Source of the DNA: Comamonas sp. | GTDB lineage: Bacteria > Pseudomonadota > Gammaproteobacteria > Burkholderiales > Burkholderiaceae_C | Assembly: GCA_028690035.1 (NCBI GenBank) | Contig: JAQVCA010000010.1 | Coordinates: forward strand, 54,643-118,642 | Direction: 5' to 3' | Length of the DNA stretch: 64,000 nucleotides | Shown: positions 44,274 to 52,792 of the stretch, piece by piece | Position numbering within the stretch: the stretch's first letter is position 1 | Layout of the letters: each line of letters begins with the position of its first letter | Notes under the pieces: generated by a model | Databases searched by the model: none | What the model saw: only the letters and a program-made list of their open reading frames with translations | What the model was told of the DNA's origin: nothing | Position numbers and translations under genes: made by a program

Positions 44274-45998
44274 ATGCAAGACCGCTTGTTTGAGGCGAGG
44301 ACTTTCCCGCAACCTTTCCCCCTAGAACAATTTCACCGCCCTGTGCTGCTGGCACCCCATCCCGACGATGAGGTGTTTGGCTGCGCAGGGCTTTTGGCGT
44401 TGTGGGCCCAGCGTGGCGTGCAGGCCCAGGTGGTGGTACTCACGGGTGGCCAGGCCCAGGGGGAGGGTGCCCAGCGTCAGGCAGAAAGCCAGGCCGCCGC
44501 CGCTGTGCTGGGGGGCTATGCCCTGGATTTTTGGCAACTGCCCGATCGCCAGTTGCGCTGCACCCCTGAATTGGTGCAGCGCATTGCCGCCTGTGTGCAG
44601 GAGCACCAGGCCGACATCCTGCTGGTACCCGCCCTGCACGAGCCCCACCCTGATCACCAAGCCTGCGCGCTGGCCGCGCTGTGGTCTCTGGTGCAGCTGC
44701 CGCGTCCGGTGGATTTGTGCTTTTACGAGTCGGGCACGGCCTTGGTGCATTGCTCGCATCTGGTGGACATCACCAGCGTGCAGGCACAAAAAATGCAGGC
44801 CATGCAGGCCTTTGGCTCGCAAGAAGAGGTGCAGCCCTACAGCAGCCGGGTTGCCGCGCTGAACCACTTTCGGGCCATCACTCTGGGGCCCCAGGTGCAG
44901 GCGGCAGAAGGGCTGCAGTGGCTGCCCCTGGCCCAACAAGGCTGGTCGGCGTTGTTGCCGGCACTCGACCCCTTGTTTCTGCACCAGCGCGGCCAGGCCA
45001 TCGTGCCGCAGGACTTGCCCTTGGTCAGCGTGCTCATCCGTACCGTGGGCGATCCGCGCCTGGAGCAGGCTATTGCCAGCGTGTGCGCGCAAGATTATCC
45101 GCAGCTGGAAATCATCGTGGTGGCGGCACACGGTCAGTCGCAGCCCCCGGCCTGGGTTGATGCTTTGCCGCATCGGGTGCGCTGGGTGTCCCTGCAACGC
45201 CCCCTCATCCGCCCACAGGCAGCCAATGCAGCCCTGGACCATGCCCAAGGGCAGTACTGCATTTTTCTGGACGACGATGACCTCTTTACCCCGGGGCATC
45301 TCGATAAATTGGTGCGTGCCCTGCACGCGCAAGCCGGCGTGCATGCCGTGCATACCGATACCCAGGTGGTCAACCCCCAGGGGCAGGAGGTGCTGCGTTA
45401 CGAGCGCCCCTACCAAAGTCATCGGTTGATTTTTACGAACATTTTTCCCATCCACAGCGTGCTGTTTGCACGCAGCCTGGTGACCGAGCAGGGCTGTCGC
45501 TTTGATGAATCCCTGCCCGTGCTGGAAGACTGGGATTTTTGGCTGCAAGTCAGCATGCACACCGTCTTTGTGCATGTGCCCGGCTGCAGTGCCATTTACC
45601 GTTACAACGACCGCTCCCAATTGCAGGGCGATGCCCAGCACGCGCACCACCACGTGCACTGGCGTGAGCAGGTCATGCAGAAATGGCTGTCGCGGCTGTC
45701 GCACCAGCGTATCGCTGCCGCCGGGGCGTGGTTTTCCCAGCAGCTGGACCACCAAGAGCAGCATCGCGCCTACGCAGAAAACCAGCTGCTGCAGCGCGAA
45801 CACACGCTGCAGCAGACCCAACAGGCGCTGGGGCAGAGCCAGCAAGACTTGGCGTGCAACCAGCACCAACTGCAGCACACCCAGCAGGCGTTGCAGCAGA
45901 GCCAAACAACGCTGCAAGCGATTTATGCCTCCAGGGGATGGCGCTGGCTCAGCTGGTTGCGCCGAATGAAAAAGCGTCTTTCAAGGGGCGGCAATTGA
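44274..45998 (+). CDS. PIG-L deacetylase / GT2 glycosyltransferase fusion with coiled coil
   Basis: The 574-residue protein has three parts. Residues ~20-235 are a PIG-L/LmbE de-N-acetylase (LLAPHPDDEVFGCAGLLA with the zinc motif HPDDE at 29-33; LVPALHEPHPDHQACA). Residues ~245-480 are a GT2 glycosyltransferase (LVSVLIRTVGDPRLEQAIAS, YCIFLDDDDLFTPGHLDKLV, VLEDWDFWLQVSMHTVFVHV). Residues ~500-560 are a Gln-rich coiled coil (LLQREHTLQQTQQALGQSQQ) ending YASRGWRWLSWLRR. It probably deacetylates an N-acetyl sugar and extends a surface glycan. It is the first gene of the polysaccharide locus, and its stop overlaps the next start. Confidence 0.85.
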   Translation: MQDRLFEARTFPQPFPLEQFHRPVLLAPHPDDEVFGCAGLLALWAQRGVQAQVVVLTGGQAQGEGAQRQAESQAAAAVLGGYALDFWQLPDRQLRCTPELVQRIAACVQEHQADILLVPALHEPHPDHQACALAALWSLVQLPRPVDLCFYESGTALVHCSHLVDITSVQAQKMQAMQAFGSQEEVQPYSSRVAALNHFRAITLGPQVQAAEGLQWLPLAQQGWSALLPALDPLFLHQRGQAIVPQDLPLVSVLIRTVGDPRLEQAIASVCAQDYPQLEIIVVAAHGQSQPPAWVDALPHRVRWVSLQRPLIRPQAANAALDHAQGQYCIFLDDDDLFTPGHLDKLVRALHAQAGVHAVHTDTQVVNPQGQEVLRYERPYQSHRLIFTNIFPIHSVLFARSLVTEQGCRFDESLPVLEDWDFWLQVSMHTVFVHVPGCSAIYRYNDRSQLQGDAQHAHHHVHWREQVMQKWLSRLSHQRIAAAGAWFSQQLDHQEQHRAYAENQLLQREHTLQQTQQALGQSQQDLACNQHQLQHTQQALQQSQTTLQAIYASRGWRWLSWLRRMKKRLSRGGN

Positions 45999-47641
45999 AG
46001 CTACGTCACCACTTGGAACGGGTCGAATTTGACCAAGGCATTATTCTGTTGCAAGGCTGGGTGGCCTTGGTTGGTCATCCTGGCCAGCAGCCTACGCTGC
46101 AACTGCATGGTCGTGACCCTCAAGGCAACGCCTGGGTGCAAGACCTCGCATTCAACCGCGATCGCCCGGATGTGGCGGGGGAGCTAGGCCTGTCACCAGC
46201 CTTTCAGCGCTGTGGCTTTTTTTACTATGCGGCGGTGCCCGAAGGGCAGGTGCTGGAGCTGTGCGCCCACACCGATGGCGCGCGCCTAAGCTTACACCGC
46301 TGGGCCGACCCACTGGACCAAACTTCCACCACCGCGCCATTCCCCACCCGCCTGCACCAGCACCTGCGCACCTGGCGCTATTTTTTAGGGCGCAGCTGGA
46401 GCCTGCTGCGCAGCGGCCAGTGGCGCGGCTTTAAAGAACGCGCCACGCGCCACGCCCGCAGCGCCTGGCAGGTGGCACAACTGGCGCTCAAACCAGCAGC
46501 AGCGGCCCAGCCTGAAGCCATGCCCCCGTGGGATTGCCTGGTGGTGGACCACGACCTGGGCGGGGGTGCCAACCAATACCGCCGCCACCAGCTGGCCCAG
46601 GAGCTGCTGGCCGCCTCAGGCCAGGACAGCCGCGTAGCGCTGCTGACCTTCTCTGTGCTCACGCTGCAGTACGTGGTGTACCGCATCCTGCCCGAGCAGC
46701 GCCAAGAGCTGGTGACCTGTGGCACCTGGTCGCAGCTGCAGGCTTGGCTGCAGCGCAGCCGCATTGCCCATATTTTTTATAACAACGCGGTTTCTTTTCC
46801 CCAAGCCTTGCCCTTGGTACAAGCTGTGCAGACTTATTGCCAGCAGCACGCTTGTCGCCTCACGGTGGCAATGCACGACTACTTTCCGATCTGCCCCTCC
46901 CAGCATTTGTTGCAGGCCGAAGGGCGCTACTGCCAATTGCCCGATACCGCTACGTGCCAGGCTTGTCTGGCGCGGTCAGAGCAGGCCATGGTCACCCTCT
47001 ACCGCCACCATGGCATTGAAGCCTGGCGTGCTGTCTGGGGGCAGCTGCTGGCGACGGCTGACGAGGTGCGCATTTTCGACCCCAGTGCCCAAGCGGCCCT
47101 GCAGCGTGCTTACCCCGATTTGACCTTGTCCTTGAGCCTGCGCCCGCATGCCGTGGCCCCCCTGAGCCAGGCCGAGCAAGACCAGCTGCACGCTTGGCAG
47201 GCGCAGAAAAAACGCCCCTCGGGGCGCATTGGCATCGTCGGCTCCATCACCTCGCCCTGCAAGGGCGAGCAACCCGTGTCGGACTTGGTTCGCGCCATCG
47301 CCCACGGCGGGCAACCCTACGAAGTCGTGGTGCTTGGCGAGTGCGCTGCCATGCCCGGCCTGCCCTTGCGCAGCACGGGGCCCTACCGGGCGTCTGAACT
47401 TACCGCGCTCATCATCCAACACGACATCGATGTGTTCTTCTTCAGTTCGGTAGGGCCCGAAACCTTCTCCTACGTGCTGCATGAGCTGGAGCGCTACCAG
47501 CTGCCTGTGGCCGCCTTTGAACTCGGGGCACAAGCCACCTTCCTGGCACGCTATCCCCAGGGCATTCGCCTAGAGCTGAGCGACAGCGCCGAACAAGTGC
47601 TCCACAAACTAGAGCCTTACCTGCGCTCGCCCACCCACTAA
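45995..47641 (+). CDS. Glycosyltransferase (GT4-like)
   Basis: The protein is 548 residues from a TTG at 45995, which overlaps the previous stop (TTGA) and has AAGGGG 6 bp upstream. An in-frame ATG at 45938 is an alternative. The N-terminal ~170 residues form a beta-rich domain (VEFDQGIILLQGWVALVGHP). The C-terminal half looks like a GT-B enzyme (PWDCLVVDHDLGGGANQYRR, LTVAMHDYFPICPSQHLLQA, RPSGRIGIVGSITSPCKGEQ, DIDVFFFSSVGPETFSYVLH). Four Cys around CPSQHLLQAEGRYCQLPDTATCQACL hint at a metal site. It is a likely polysaccharide assembly enzyme of unknown specificity. Confidence 0.72.
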   Translation: MKLRHHLERVEFDQGIILLQGWVALVGHPGQQPTLQLHGRDPQGNAWVQDLAFNRDRPDVAGELGLSPAFQRCGFFYYAAVPEGQVLELCAHTDGARLSLHRWADPLDQTSTTAPFPTRLHQHLRTWRYFLGRSWSLLRSGQWRGFKERATRHARSAWQVAQLALKPAAAAQPEAMPPWDCLVVDHDLGGGANQYRRHQLAQELLAASGQDSRVALLTFSVLTLQYVVYRILPEQRQELVTCGTWSQLQAWLQRSRIAHIFYNNAVSFPQALPLVQAVQTYCQQHACRLTVAMHDYFPICPSQHLLQAEGRYCQLPDTATCQACLARSEQAMVTLYRHHGIEAWRAVWGQLLATADEVRIFDPSAQAALQRAYPDLTLSLSLRPHAVAPLSQAEQDQLHAWQAQKKRPSGRIGIVGSITSPCKGEQPVSDLVRAIAHGGQPYEVVVLGECAAMPGLPLRSTGPYRASELTALIIQHDIDVFFFSSVGPETFSYVLHELERYQLPVAAFELGAQATFLARYPQGIRLELSDSAEQVLHKLEPYLRSPTH

Positions 47642-47656
47642 CTTATTGGTTTTGCC

Positions 47657-48853
47657 ATGCTTCATATTTTTACCAGTGCTGCCGTTAACTACATTCCCAA
47701 AGTGCGGTTATTGACCGAGTCGATCAAAAAATTCCACCCTGAGGCACGCATCCATTTGGCGCTGGCGGATGAGCGTCCAGAAAACATCCCACTGGATATG
47801 TTCGACAGTGTCTGGAGCCCCGCCGACCTGGGCATCGACAACTGGCGCAGCTGGGCCTTTGGCCACGCCATTGTGGAGCTGGCCACCGCCATCAAACCCT
47901 TTGTGCTGGAAAAGCTTCTGGCCAACGATGGTGACCGCGTGATCTACATGGACCCCGACACCGTCATGTACTCGCGTTTGGACGATGTGCTAGCCACCCT
48001 GGAGCACAACAGCATTGCCCTGACCCCCCACCAGACCACCCCCGAAGACGACTGGATGGCTATTTGGGACAACGAAATCTGCTCCCTCAAACACGGCGTG
48101 TACAACCTGGGTTTTGTGGCCGTTGCCGCCACCGATGCCGGGCGTGCTTTTGCCGCATGGTGGCGCGAGCGCTGCCATCGTCTGTGCATCGAGGACACTC
48201 CCAACGGCATCTTCACCGACCAGCGCTGGGTGGACCTGGCCCCGGCCCTGTTCCCAGAGGTGGCGATTTTGCGCACCCCGCGCCTGAATGTCTCTACCTG
48301 GAACCTGTCCAAGCGGCGCATCACCCGTGAAGATGGCCAGTTTCATGTAAACGGTGAACCCCTGGGCTTCTACCATTACACCGGCTTTGACAAAGGTGCG
48401 CACCGCATCATGGCGCAGCGCTATGCCGTACACAGCCCGGTAGTGTTTGAAATGATCGACTGGTACGAGGCCGCCATTCAAGTCACCGCCGCAGACCCAT
48501 TGAGCCAGCACCAATGGGCTTTTGCCAATTTTGACAATGGGCAACCCATCAGCAAGCTGCAGCGGCGCGTCTATCGCATGCGCGAAGATCTGCAAAAGGC
48601 CTTTCCCCACCCCTTTGACCATACGGGGTTTGCTGCTTGGTGGGACAAGAACGGCGTACTTGAGTACGCCGAGAATAAAAGCGAAAGTGCAGCTTTGCCC
48701 ATGATATCGGCACCCAAGAAAACCATCTGGTCTGCTCTGGGTGGGATTATTTCCCGCCCCGCTATGCTGGGTGCCTATATGGCACGTGCCCGTCAAATCG
48801 TGGCGGAAAAAGGATTTAAAGGCTTTTTGTGCGAAATTCGCGCACGCATGTAA
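47657..48853 (+). CDS. Nucleotide-sugar glycosyltransferase (GT-A fold)
   Basis: The 398-residue protein starts MLHIFTSAAVNYIPKVRLLT. It has a GT-A donor-binding core with a DxD-type motif in DRVIYMDPDTVMYSRLDDVL (DPDT near residue 98), preceded by AIKPFVLEKLLANDG, and NGIFTDQRWVDLAPALFPEV with GFYHYTGFDKGAHR downstream. This pattern occurs in bacterial LPS/capsule glycosyltransferases. It is 15 bp after the GT4-like gene in the same operon. Confidence 0.8.
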   Translation: MLHIFTSAAVNYIPKVRLLTESIKKFHPEARIHLALADERPENIPLDMFDSVWSPADLGIDNWRSWAFGHAIVELATAIKPFVLEKLLANDGDRVIYMDPDTVMYSRLDDVLATLEHNSIALTPHQTTPEDDWMAIWDNEICSLKHGVYNLGFVAVAATDAGRAFAAWWRERCHRLCIEDTPNGIFTDQRWVDLAPALFPEVAILRTPRLNVSTWNLSKRRITREDGQFHVNGEPLGFYHYTGFDKGAHRIMAQRYAVHSPVVFEMIDWYEAAIQVTAADPLSQHQWAFANFDNGQPISKLQRRVYRMREDLQKAFPHPFDHTGFAAWWDKNGVLEYAENKSESAALPMISAPKKTIWSALGGIISRPAMLGAYMARARQIVAEKGFKGFLCEIRARM

Positions 48854-48861
48854 TAAATACC

Positions 48862-49743
48862 ATGCAGCAAAAATCGTACTATTTCGATACGATAGATATA
48901 TTGCGTGGCTTTGACTACTTAACCATGTTGGTGTTTATCGCCTTCATATCCCCCCACCTGCTTTTTCAGCATTTGTTGGTGAACTTAGGTTCGCACCTGC
49001 TGTTTCTACACAACCTGGTGCCCCAATTGCACGGGGCCATCAACGGCAGTAACTGGTCGCTGGCCACAGAGATGCAGTTTTATGTGCTGATGCTGCTCAT
49101 CGCCCCATGGCTCAGGGTGGGGCGCTGGTGGGGCATTGCCTTGGTTTTTCTGCTTACAGCGTGGCTTTGGCGGGCAGGGGTCAGTGCCTGGGTGCAACCG
49201 TCAGAATCATCGGGATTTTTCCCCGTGTTTGTTGCCGCCACCCAATTGCCGGGCATGTTGGATGAATTTTTGGCGGGCCTGCTTTTGGCCAGGTTGGTTA
49301 GGTCGGATTACGGCAAAACCATGCTTCAGAAAAAAGGCATGACCCAAATAACAATTGCCATCTTGGCCGGCATTTTTTTATATTTTACCTTCCGCATTTA
49401 TGCGTCTTATGGCAGCTACTGGGATTATCCGTTGATGGTGACCTTCTGGCGCAGCCTATTGACGGTTTCGTTTGCATTGGTTTTATTGTTTTTTATTACC
49501 TTAAGGTTTACAGGAAAAATAAAAGCCATGCTGGCACCCGTGAGCTATCTGGGCACCATATCCTACGGACTATATTTATGGCATCTTCCGGTTTTATTGT
49601 CAATAAAAAACCTGGAGTGGATCAAGCCAGAAGTTGCACTCATGTGGTGCTTGGTTATAACTTGCATATTGGCATCAGCTTTTTGGCATTTTTTTGAAAA
49701 GCCTTTCATGGATAGATTCAATTCAAAGGCAAATATTAAATAA
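48862..49743 (+). CDS. Shortened OafA-type membrane acyltransferase (probably inactive)
   Basis: The product is about 293 residues from the ATG at 48862 (MQQKSYYFDTIDILRGFDYL). It starts like an acyltransferase-3 protein (DILRG), then jumps directly to the third or fourth helix. The expected first ~70 residues with the catalytic His (as in VVCVHWG of the 53845 gene), FFVLSGF and the RR.TRIYP motif are missing. The later parts are present (NGSNWSLATEMQFYVLMLLI, LPGMLDEFLAGLLLARLV, YLGTISYGLYLWHLPVLLSI, WHFFEKPFMDRF). This looks like an internal deletion product. The region is AT-rich compared with its neighbours. Confidence 0.68.
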   Translation: MQQKSYYFDTIDILRGFDYLTMLVFIAFISPHLLFQHLLVNLGSHLLFLHNLVPQLHGAINGSNWSLATEMQFYVLMLLIAPWLRVGRWWGIALVFLLTAWLWRAGVSAWVQPSESSGFFPVFVAATQLPGMLDEFLAGLLLARLVRSDYGKTMLQKKGMTQITIAILAGIFLYFTFRIYASYGSYWDYPLMVTFWRSLLTVSFALVLLFFITLRFTGKIKAMLAPVSYLGTISYGLYLWHLPVLLSIKNLEWIKPEVALMWCLVITCILASAFWHFFEKPFMDRFNSKANIK

Positions 49744-49757
49744 TAATCGTAAATATC

Positions 49758-50528
49758 ATGCCCCAATGGATCTACCTTTACCGCCAATGGCTGCTGCGCG
49801 AGCTCCAGCTGCGCTTTCGCAGCTCTGCGCTGGGTGTGGCCTGGCTGGTGCTGCAGCCGCTGGCGCAAATTCTGCTGTTCACGCTGGTTTTTTACCAATT
49901 CTTTCGCGTGCGCTGGCCTGCGGGCGATGGCAGCATCGCCGAGTACAGCCTGCAAGTCTTCATTGGCCTGACGCTGTTCGCCTTTGTCTCTGAAGTCATC
50001 AACCGCGCGCCCGCCAGCGTCAGCAGCTTCCCGTTCCTGATCACCAAAGTGCGCTTTCCGCTGCTGCTGCTGCCCAGCGTGGTAGTGGGTGCGGGCATCG
50101 TGCAACTGGGGCTGTCCCTGTGCATTGCCGTTGGCTTTGCCCTGTGGCGTCAGGCGCACTGGCAAGCCCTGCTGCTGCCCCTGGCGCTGCTGCCCCTGCT
50201 CCTCTACGCCCAGGCCCTGGCCTGGTGCCTGGGTGCGGCAGGCGTGTACCTGCGCGACATCGGTCACCTGGCACCCTCCGTCAGCAGCCTGCTGATGTTT
50301 CTGTCGCCCATTTTTTACCCCGCCTCCATGATTCCGGCCGGCATGCAGTGGCTGATCCAATACAACCCCCTGGCCTGGAGCGTGGAGCTGGTGCGTGGCC
50401 TGCTCATGCACGGTCAGCCCTTCGCCTGGCAGCCCTGGGGCGCGCACCTGCTGGCTGCCGGCCTGCTGCTGATCGTGGCGCGCTGGTTTTTTCACCGCAT
50501 CCAACCGGGGTTTGCCGATGTCCTCTGA
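49758..50528 (+). CDS. Polysaccharide ABC exporter, permease subunit (Wzm/TagG type)
   Basis: The 256-residue ABC-2-type permease starts MPQWIYLYRQWLLRELQLRF. It has six hydrophobic segments and the family motif LGVAWLVLQPLAQILLFTLV; SLLMFLSPIFYPASMIPAGM and YNPLAWSVELVRGLL lie near the C-terminus. It exports a finished lipid-linked O-antigen- or capsule-type polysaccharide across the inner membrane. It overlaps the ATPase gene by 11 bp. Confidence 0.93.
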   Translation: MPQWIYLYRQWLLRELQLRFRSSALGVAWLVLQPLAQILLFTLVFYQFFRVRWPAGDGSIAEYSLQVFIGLTLFAFVSEVINRAPASVSSFPFLITKVRFPLLLLPSVVVGAGIVQLGLSLCIAVGFALWRQAHWQALLLPLALLPLLLYAQALAWCLGAAGVYLRDIGHLAPSVSSLLMFLSPIFYPASMIPAGMQWLIQYNPLAWSVELVRGLLMHGQPFAWQPWGAHLLAAGLLLIVARWFFHRIQPGFADVL

Positions 50529-51789
50529 TTCCGCGCCCGTGCTGAGTTTTCAAAACGCGGGCAAAACCTACCCACCCCAGCGCACCCCCTTGCGCCAGCT
50601 CTGGGGCCATCTGCGCGGCAACCAGCGCCTGGAGACAGGCGGCTACACGGCCCTGCAGCCCGTCAGTTTCGACATTCTGCCTGGTCAGTCGGTGGGCATC
50701 GTCGGCCTCAACGGCGCGGGCAAATCCACCCTGCTGCAGCTGGCCGCCGGCACCCTCACCCCCAGCAGCGGGCAGGTATGCACGCGCGGGCGCATTGCCG
50801 CCCTGCTCGAACTGGGCTCCGGCTTCAACCCCGAAGCCACGGGCATCGAAAACATCTTTCTCTATGCAGCCACTATGGGGCTGACTAAAGACCAGGTGCA
50901 GACACGGCTAGATGCCATCTGCGCTTTCAGTGGTCTGAGCAGTGAGCACTTAGCTATGCCGGTAAAAACCTATTCCAGCGGCATGCAAGTGCGCTTGGCT
51001 TTTGCCGTTGCCACCAGCGTAGATCCTGACATCCTCATCGTCGATGAAGCCCTCTCTGTGGGGGATGGCGTGTTTGCCAAGCGCTCTTTTGATCGCGTTA
51101 TGCAACTGCGCGAGAGCGGCACTTCCTTATTGCTGTGCTCGCATGCCTTGTTCCATGTCGATCTATTCTGCGAGCGTTGCCTGTGGCTCGATCAAGGCCG
51201 CATTCGCGAGTTCGGTCCGACCAGCGTCGTACTGCCCCATTACCAAGAGTACTTAGACAGCTTGAATCAGCACGCTGCATCGGACGATGCAGCCGCCTCT
51301 TCTGAGGATGCAGAAGAAGGCAAACTCCTGACGCAGGCCGCACATCCCGAGCAGGTGCGGCTCAACCATGCCGAAGTGCGCCTAGACGGCATAGCGGGCA
51401 AGGAGCTGCACGGCCACAGCGGCCAAAGCTGCTTAGAGGTCGAAATCTCCTTGCAGGTGGCTAGACAAGAACCTGAACCGCGTGCAGCAGTCGTGATTTC
51501 TTCAGACAGCGGCAAAATCATTGGATCCACCTTCTCAGAGCCAGGGGCCATTCGCGTCACCAATGCCCAAGGCTATGCCCATATCACTTTTCGCCTAAGT
51601 CAGATTCCTCTTAATAAAGGGCGCTACCGCGTCGGCATCTACCTGTTGTGCGCTCATGCGCGTTACGTGTATGAGTGGATAGACCCCTTTGCGCATATCA
51701 ACCTAAGTGCCCAGGGCAACAACCAAGGCCCTTGGCTCATGCCGGGCCAATGGTTGAGTCCCGATACTCCTGAACATGCAGATACTTGA
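50518..51789 (+). CDS. Polysaccharide ABC exporter, ATPase subunit (Wzt type) with glycan-binding domain
   Basis: The 423-residue protein (ATG at 50518) has Walker A in GIVGLNGAGKSTLLQLAAGT, the signature KTYSSGMQVRLAFAVATSVD and Walker B in PDILIVDEALSVGDGVFAKR. The C-terminal ~140 residues (VRLNHAEVRLDGIAGKEL, EISLQVARQEPEPRAAVVIS) form a Wzt-like carbohydrate-binding domain that recognises the modified chain end. This extra domain indicates an O-antigen-like substrate with a terminal cap. It is coupled to the permease and to the next gene (14-bp overlap). Confidence 0.92.
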   Translation: MSSDSAPVLSFQNAGKTYPPQRTPLRQLWGHLRGNQRLETGGYTALQPVSFDILPGQSVGIVGLNGAGKSTLLQLAAGTLTPSSGQVCTRGRIAALLELGSGFNPEATGIENIFLYAATMGLTKDQVQTRLDAICAFSGLSSEHLAMPVKTYSSGMQVRLAFAVATSVDPDILIVDEALSVGDGVFAKRSFDRVMQLRESGTSLLLCSHALFHVDLFCERCLWLDQGRIREFGPTSVVLPHYQEYLDSLNQHAASDDAAASSEDAEEGKLLTQAAHPEQVRLNHAEVRLDGIAGKELHGHSGQSCLEVEISLQVARQEPEPRAAVVISSDSGKIIGSTFSEPGAIRVTNAQGYAHITFRLSQIPLNKGRYRVGIYLLCAHARYVYEWIDPFAHINLSAQGNNQGPWLMPGQWLSPDTPEHADT

Positions 51790-52783
51790 CCTTGATGGCT
51801 TGCGTTATCGCCCTTTTGACTACAGCAGCGATACGCAACAGGCATGTACCCTATTTCAGACCGTGTTCGGCCATAGCGTCACCAGCGAGCATTGGCACTG
51901 GAAATACCAACAAGGCCCCGGCCGCGGGTTCGCGGTGGCCGTCGAGGATCTGAGCAGTGCTCGCCTAGTGGGGCATATGGGGGTGATTCTTTTGCCGGGC
52001 GTGCAAGGTGGCCAGCCTCTGAATATGGGGCAGGTCTGCGACGTCATGATCCACCCTGCGTACCGTGCTGGCTTGGCCAACAACAACATCTACGCACGCA
52101 TGAACCAAGCGCTGCAGCGGCTCATTGCTGCACAGCAGCCCATCTACCTGTTCGGCTTTCCTGGCCGCACCCCTGCCAACTTGGGCATACGCATCGGCGT
52201 ATATCGGCGTTTGGGTATCTGTCATGCCAGCCATGTAGCGCAGAGCAAAGAGAGAACCTGGTGGCGCAAGTGGCTGCCCGGCACCGTGCATGCCCAAGCC
52301 TGCACGCAGTTGGATGATGCAGCCATGCACTCTTTAGAGCGCATCTGGAGCCAAAACCTATGCGCGCCGCCGCCAGCACCTGAGGACAGTTGGCACACAC
52401 GCCCGCACATCGTGAAAAATGCGGCCTACGTGCGTTGGCGTTATTTTTCCCAGCCGCAGCCGGCCAACCAAAGCTACATGCTGTGGTGGCTGAGCAAGGG
52501 GTATCGCAATGTTGCCCAGGGCTGGCTGGTCACCAAGCTCAAGCCAGAACCCACCATCGTCGATGGCTGCTCGCCCGTGGGGCAGACATGGATAGACGCC
52601 AGTGTGCAGGCACTTCCAAAGCCAAGTGCGCTGGGCGGTAGCGGCAACTGGGTCACATGGCTGCCTTTGAGTACCAACCGTGCTGAACCCACGCCTATCC
52701 ACGCTGTGGAAATCTTGGGGCAGCCTTGGCGCACACATTGGGCCAGCCCGCAATTTCAACCTGGCGACACCGACGTCTTTTAA
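51776..52783 (+). CDS. GNAT-like acyltransferase of the polysaccharide locus
   Basis: The 335-residue protein has an N-terminal GNAT fold (FRPF-type start LDLDGLRYRPFDYSSDTQQA, then LVGHMGVILLPGVQGGQ, NMGQVCDVMIHPAYRAGLAN, YLFGFPGRTPANLGIRIGVY). The length and arrangement resemble acyltransferases that modify surface glycans. Its ATG overlaps the Wzt gene. It may add the cap or side-group that the Wzt C-terminal domain reads. The substrate is unknown. Confidence 0.68.
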   Translation: MQILDLDGLRYRPFDYSSDTQQACTLFQTVFGHSVTSEHWHWKYQQGPGRGFAVAVEDLSSARLVGHMGVILLPGVQGGQPLNMGQVCDVMIHPAYRAGLANNNIYARMNQALQRLIAAQQPIYLFGFPGRTPANLGIRIGVYRRLGICHASHVAQSKERTWWRKWLPGTVHAQACTQLDDAAMHSLERIWSQNLCAPPPAPEDSWHTRPHIVKNAAYVRWRYFSQPQPANQSYMLWWLSKGYRNVAQGWLVTKLKPEPTIVDGCSPVGQTWIDASVQALPKPSALGGSGNWVTWLPLSTNRAEPTPIHAVEILGQPWRTHWASPQFQPGDTDVF

Positions 52784-52792
52784 CGACGTCCG

